From the NCBI RefSeq assembly GCF_040712315.1, contig NC_134018.1, forward strand, positions 16,636,835 through 16,700,834: a stretch of DNA of 64,000 nt, given 5' to 3'. The notes under the pieces are model-generated. The model did not search any database. It worked only from the letters and a program-made list of their open reading frames with translations, and was not told the origin of the DNA. Positions within the stretch are counted from its first letter, which is position 1, and each line of letters begins with the position of its first letter. The position numbers and the translations under genes are program-made. Positions 59,361-64,000 of the stretch are shown here, piece after piece. Source of the stretch: Castanea sativa. Its lineage: Eukaryota; Streptophyta; Magnoliopsida; Fagales; Fagaceae.

Positions 59361-62300
59361 TTGCTCGATTTTGCAAATTTCGGAAACGTGAATCTGTCCC
59401 ACAGGTTAGCGTAATCAAAGAGCCTTTAGTGGCTATGATTACAGACATCAATATGGTGCAATATGTTGAAGATTGGTGGGCAGATTCTAATGCTAATAGG
59501 CACGTCTGCTATGACAAAAATTGGTTCAAGTTGTACACTTCTTTTGAAGAAGAAAAAATAGTTATGCTTGGTGACTCTAGCAAAACCAAGGTTCTTGGGA
59601 GTGGTGAGGTTGAATTGAAATTCACTTTTGGATGTGTGCTAACATTGAAAGATGTACTTTACACAGTCCATGAGGAAGAATTTGATATCAAGTTTTTTGC
59701 TTAACAAGGCTGGCTTCAAGCAAACTATGTAATCTGATAATTATGTAATCACTAAAAATAGATTATTTGTGGGCAAGGATTATGCTTGTGATTGAATCTT
59801 TAAATTGAATGTTGAGAATAATAAAGCATCTACCAGTTCAGTTTAGATGCTTTCTTCTATTAATTTTTGGCATGCTCGTTTGTGTCATATAAATAGTAGA
59901 TATGTGGGAATCATGAGTAGTTTAGGATTAATTCCAAGACTATCAAAAGATTTTGAAAAATGTGAAACTTGTAGTCAAGTTAAGATTACAAAAAGGCCTC
60001 ATAAAAGTGTTGTAAGAAATACCAAATTGCTTGAGTTAATTCACTCCGATTTATGTGAATTTGAGGGAATTTTAACTCGTGGAGAAAATAGATGTATTAT
60101 CACTTTTATTGATGATTTCTCAAAATATACAACTATTTATTTGTTGAAAAATAAAAGTGATGCTTTTGAAAAATTTCAAGATTTTTTAAAAGAAGTTGAA
60201 AATTAATTTGGTAGAAAAATAAAAAGAATAAAAAGTGATAGAGGCCGTGAGTATGAATCAAGTGCATTCAACTCATTTGTTCAGTTTTTGGGAATTATCC
60301 ATGAAACTACTGCACCATATTCTCCTGCTTCTAATGGTGTGGCTGAAAGAAAAAAATAAAACTTTAATTGAGTTAACAAATGCCATGTTAATTGAATTTA
60401 GTGCACCTTTACATTTTTGGGGTAAAGTTATTTTAATTACATGTCATGTTTTGAATAGGGTGCCATATAAAAAGTCACACACCACACATTTTGAGATGTG
60501 GAAATGACATAAGCCAAATTTGGGATATTTGAGAGTATGAGATTGTCTTGCTTATGTAAGGCTTACTGATTTTAAAATACTTAAATTAGGTATAAGAGCT
60601 ACTATCTGTGCTTTTCCTGGTTATTCGATTAATAGTGCAACTTATAGATTTTCTGATCTTGAAAACAAAATAATTTTTGAATTTGGTGATGCAATTTTTC
60701 ATAAAAAAAAATTTCCTTTTAAATTAAAAAATAGTGGGGGTGAAGAAAATATTTTGTCACAACCTAGTTCTTCTATTTCACATTTACAAAATCAAGAAAA
60801 TTTTGAAATGGAATCTAGAAGGAGTAAAAGAGTTGTAGTTAAAAAGGATTTTGGTCCTGATTATTATGTTTTTAACATTGAGGAAAATCCTCAAAATTTA
60901 AAAGAGGCTTTAACACCACCTGATGCTATATTTTGGAAAGACTCTGTAAATGATGAGATGAAATCTCTAATTTCTAATAAAACTTGGAAATTAGTAAATC
61001 TTCCACCTGGTTGTAAGACCATAGGTTGTAAATGGGTCATTAGAAAAAAGTTGAAACCGGATGGGTCAATAGATAAGTTTAAAGCTAGAATTGTTGCAAA
61101 AGGCTTTAAACAAAAAGTTGATTTTGATTTCTTTGATACATTTTCTCCGATAACAAGAATTACATCTATTAGATTGTTAATTGCTATTGCTGCAATCTTT
61201 GATTTGAAAATTCATCAAATGGAAGTAAAAAATGCTTTTCTAAATGGAGACCTAGAGGAAGAGATTTATATGGATCAATCCGAAGGCTTTGTAGAACCTG
61301 GACAAGAAAGTAAGGTATGTAAGTTAACTAAATTCCTATATGGCTTACAATGAGCACCTAAGTAGTGGCATGAAAAGTTTGATTCCTGCATGATTGAAAA
61401 TGGTTATAAATCAAATGAATGTAATAAATGTATTTATTCTAAATCATGGAATAATTTACATGTTATTATTAGCCTCTATGTGGATGATATGTTGATTTTT
61501 GGCTCAAATATGCATGTAGACAAAAAATATGCTTAAAAATTATTTTGATATGAAAGATCTTGGTGAGGCTAATTTTATTTTGGGCATGAAAATTACAAAA
61601 ACATGTGATGGAATATTTCTTGATCAATCACATTATATTGAAAAAATATTGAGAAACTATAATTTTCATGATCATAAAAATGTAGCTACTCCTTTTGATT
61701 TAGTGTTCACTTATTTCTTGTGAATAATGATGATGAGATTTTTAATCAAAAGGATTATGCTAGTATCATTAGTAGTTTGCGTTATGCTATTGATTGTATT
61801 AGACCTGACATTGCATATGCAGTAGGAGTGCTAAGCAGATTCACTAGCAAGTCTAGTAAAGATCATTAGCTAGCTATTGAGCAAGTCATGAGCTATTTAA
61901 TTGGTACCAAAAGCTATGGCTTATTTTATAAAAAGTACCCTGCTGTGATTGAAGGTTTTAGTGATGCCGATTGGAATATTTTGTCAAATGATTCTCTCTC
62001 TACCACTGGTTATATTTTTACCTTAGGTAGTGGTGCTATTTGTTGGAAATCTAAAAAGTAAACAGTAATTGCTAATTCAACGATGAAAGCTGAATTAATA
62101 GCATTAGCTTCAGCTAGTGAATAGACAAATTGGCTTAGAGATTTGTTATATGAAATTCCAATTTGGGAAAAGTCAATTTCATTTATATTAATTCATTGTG
62201 ATAGCACTGCTGCCATTGGTAGAGTTAAAAACCGTTATTACAATGGTAAATCTAGACCTATAAGAAGAAAGCACAGTACCGTGCGATCTTATTTGAGTAG

Positions 62301-62427
62301 TGGCATCATAACTGTGGATTATATTAAATTTAATGATAATCTTGCAGATCCATTTACCAAGGCCTTGACAAAAGATAGGGTCTGGAATACATCAAGGGGG
62401 ATGGGACTAAAGTCCATAAAATCATAA
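59361..62427 (+). pseudogene. Copia pol: protease, integrase, RT, RNase H (many lesions)
   Basis: Protease-type segment at about 59472-59680, with DSNA where Copia proteases have DSGA or DSGC. Integrase at about 59860-60500 with an HHCC region (HARLCHIN, then CETCSQVK), HSDLCEFEG, SDRGREYES and SPASNGVAERKN. RT at about 60900-61560 with WKDSVNDEMKSL, KWVIRKKLKPDGS, NAFLNGDLEEEIYM and catalytic YVDDMLIF near 61480. RNase H at about 61940-62420 with GFSDADWN, TGYIFTLGSGAICWKSKK and NLADPFTKAL. At least ten stops plus frameshifts were seen, for example near 59702, 60204, 60505, 60540, 61351, 61363, 61534, 61867 and 62060. Several fit C-to-T changes (Q or R codons to stops), as expected for a methylated silent element. 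Confidence 0.9.
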
Positions 62428-63003
62428 GCCATGTATGAGGATACCTAGCCCAAGGACTAGAGATCCTGAGAATTGGTTCAATGGGAAAAACAAATTATAC
62501 GATGGTTGTAAGAAATGCACAATTTATTTATTTTTAATTATTTATTTTGTAAATAATTTTTTAATTGTTCATCCCTATGATGTAAGTGCATTTATCCTGT
62601 AATGTGGAGAGGTTGAGTAAAAAACTCTTAATGAAATTTGTAGCTCGTATGAGTGGGGTGTCAGAATTATAGGAACACCCTTGACAAAATTTCACCTATG
62701 TGAGTGTGGGGGTGGGGCCGCTCCCTATGAGATTTGGACTTAATCTCAAATACACTCATGAAACCGGGATCATCATACGACCATAAAGTGCTAGCTATAA
62801 AAGCTCATGTCAACACCTGAGTTGTTATGTGTAAGCAGTGACGCTTAATTTTCCTAAAGCAGTCATAGTTCAAGTCGGAGACCACTATGACTCTAGAGTT
62901 GGGATCGCTGTTTTACTAAGTGAAGGTTCAATGCAAAGCACACCTTCATGATGTATAGTGACAAATCTTTGCCTAGTAATCTCTCTTTAACTGAGTGGGG
63001 GAT
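62428..63003 (+). other. Copia 3' untranslated region and polypurine tract
   Basis: Non-coding DNA between RNase H and the 3' LTR, with a GAGTGGGGGAT purine tract at 62993-63003 directly before the LTR. No ORF or second gene was seen in it. Confidence 0.65.
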
Positions 63004-63910
63004 TATTGGAGCATTTTAATATTAAATAATTAAAATGAATAAATGTTATGACATAAATATAAAGATGTGAGAGTGAATATGGAAGATGAGGAGATAGTGA
63101 AAATGTTTAATCCCACATTGAAAAGAAGAGAGACTATTTTGTTCTTTTTAATTGTTGTGATTAATGGGCTAACATGAATTGTCTCAAATATTGGGCCAGA
63201 TACGTGCGCAAGGTAGAGGTGTCAAAAATGGAAATGAATCAGCCTCTTGGATCCTTTTACTTAATAGCTCATTCAGAGTAATTACCATATCTGTTGGTGA
63301 GTAAATGACCCGAACTAATATTCCATTTTTATTATGAAAAATGAAGAGCCATTAACTCATTTAATGGACTATCTGTTTGGGCCTTTTCATTTTTCAGAAA
63401 CTCCTTATCTAAACATTAATTGTGTAACACCAGCCCATTAGAATAATATCCAACAATTAATCTAGTAACATCCACTACATCAGAATAATGGACCTAATTA
63501 ATCAGATTAATTTGGGTAGTAATTTCGTGAGGCTCATTGAGCCTATAAATAGACTCATTCAGACTTAATCCAAATTACTGCAATATACACTAAAAAAAAA
63601 AAAGGAGAGATTCTTGGCAAGGAAGGATGTTCTTTTTGGTGGAGTTTTGGGCTTGAACACTTTGTGCATAGGTTGTTCTAGCCATACAACACTTGTTGGG
63701 CTGTTGTATTCTGGGGGAGACAATTCAGAGACGGTCTGCACCGGTTACAAAGTTTAACGAACCAAGGGCTTGAATCTTCTTAAAGAGAGCGAGTGCCATA
63801 CCTCAGTCCAAATAGTGTTGTGTAATTTCTCTCTTTAAATTAATAAAATTCAAAAGTATTATCCAGTTTTTCTCTGTGTTATTTTCATTATCATTGTGTT
63901 TGCACCTACA
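63004..63910 (+). repeat. 3' LTR of the Copia element (907 bp)
   Basis: It has the same ends as the 5' LTR and retains a TATAAATA box at 63544-63551, followed by an A run at about 63590-63603. It contains the roughly 400-base stretch missing from the 5' LTR (about 63284-63692). Confidence 0.88.
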
Positions 63911-63939
63911 ATGATTGATTCCAAACACTTTTTTTTAGG

Positions 63940-64000
63940 ATATGATTTGGACTAGGAGTAGCGGCGGCGATTACAGGAAGGCTCCAGCAATGAGACTTGA
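63940..64000 (+). other. Possible host exon starting near the right edge
   Basis: After the Copia element a T-rich tract ending in TTTTTTTTAG looks like a 3' splice site. It is followed by less AT-rich sequence that reads openly as MIWTRSSGGDYRKAPAMRL in one frame. The gene cannot be identified from this, and no matching upstream exon was found. Confidence 0.35.

Larger units (their letters stand above)
57671..63910 (+). mobile_element. Ty1/Copia LTR retrotransposon, 6.2 kb, heavily mutated
   Basis: LTRs begin TATTGGAGCATTTT and end ACA, with a perfect 5-bp duplication ATGAT at 57666-57670 and 63911-63915. Gene order is gag, protease, integrase, RT, RNase H, which defines Copia. Both LTRs start TATTGG rather than the usual TG, so the change predates insertion. 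The coding region has many stops and frameshifts, and a MITE interrupts gag. LTR divergence looks several-fold higher than in the Gypsy element. If the exon at the right edge is real, the element sits in a host intron. Confidence 0.93.

Overview
This window is nuclear DNA of a eudicot plant, probably a woody species. It has GT-AG introns, AT-rich spacers, both Ty3/Gypsy and Ty1/Copia retrotransposons, tRNA-derived SINEs and many MITEs. Several repeat types look like ones I associate with Fagaceae (oak and relatives), but that assignment is low confidence and comes only from recognition. There are no prokaryotic features, CRISPR arrays or rRNA genes.

Layout. 1-860 is the decayed 3' end of a Copia element. 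1398-15249 (minus) is the main host gene, a class VIII myosin. Its 22 visible coding exons join into an uninterrupted frame of 992 codons covering the N-terminal extension, the motor and the IQ neck. The coiled-coil and tail exons are not in the window. Its introns carry a hAT-type element (8302-9116) and a PIF/Harbinger-type MITE (9161-9348), both with clean target-site duplications. 15.3-22.8 kb is AT-rich spacer with one near-perfect hairpin MITE with a 9-bp duplication (19015-19293).

22872-34642 is a complete, fairly young Gypsy element of the Tat/Retand type. It has LTRs, gag, protease, RT, a degenerate RNase H, a second RNase H, integrase, a seven-unit tandem array of about 148 bp after pol, and a three-exon antisense ORF. 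It carries nonsense and frameshift lesions, and its 3' LTR has a private 134-bp tandem duplication. 34.6-47.9 kb is spacer filled with MITEs and a SINE, including three related 0.7-0.85 kb PIF/Harbinger-like elements with (GA)n tracts and GC-rich cores.

48090-51001 (plus) is a small three-exon gene for a 98-residue lysine-rich basic protein. Its promoter has site II-like (TGGGCY) and telo-box motifs, which suggests co-regulation with ribosome-biogenesis genes. 51-57.6 kb is spacer with simple repeats, a hAT-like repeat and a 47-bp minisatellite. 57671-63910 is a heavily mutated Copia element whose gag zinc knuckle is split by a MITE and whose 5' LTR lacks about 400 bp present in the 3' LTR, including its TATA box. 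The last 60 bases look like the start of a host exon.

The two host genes show no functional link. No undescribed defence or metabolic system is apparent. The most interesting material is transposon biology: the array plus antisense ORF in the Gypsy element, the nested MITEs, and the GC-rich-core PIF-like family.
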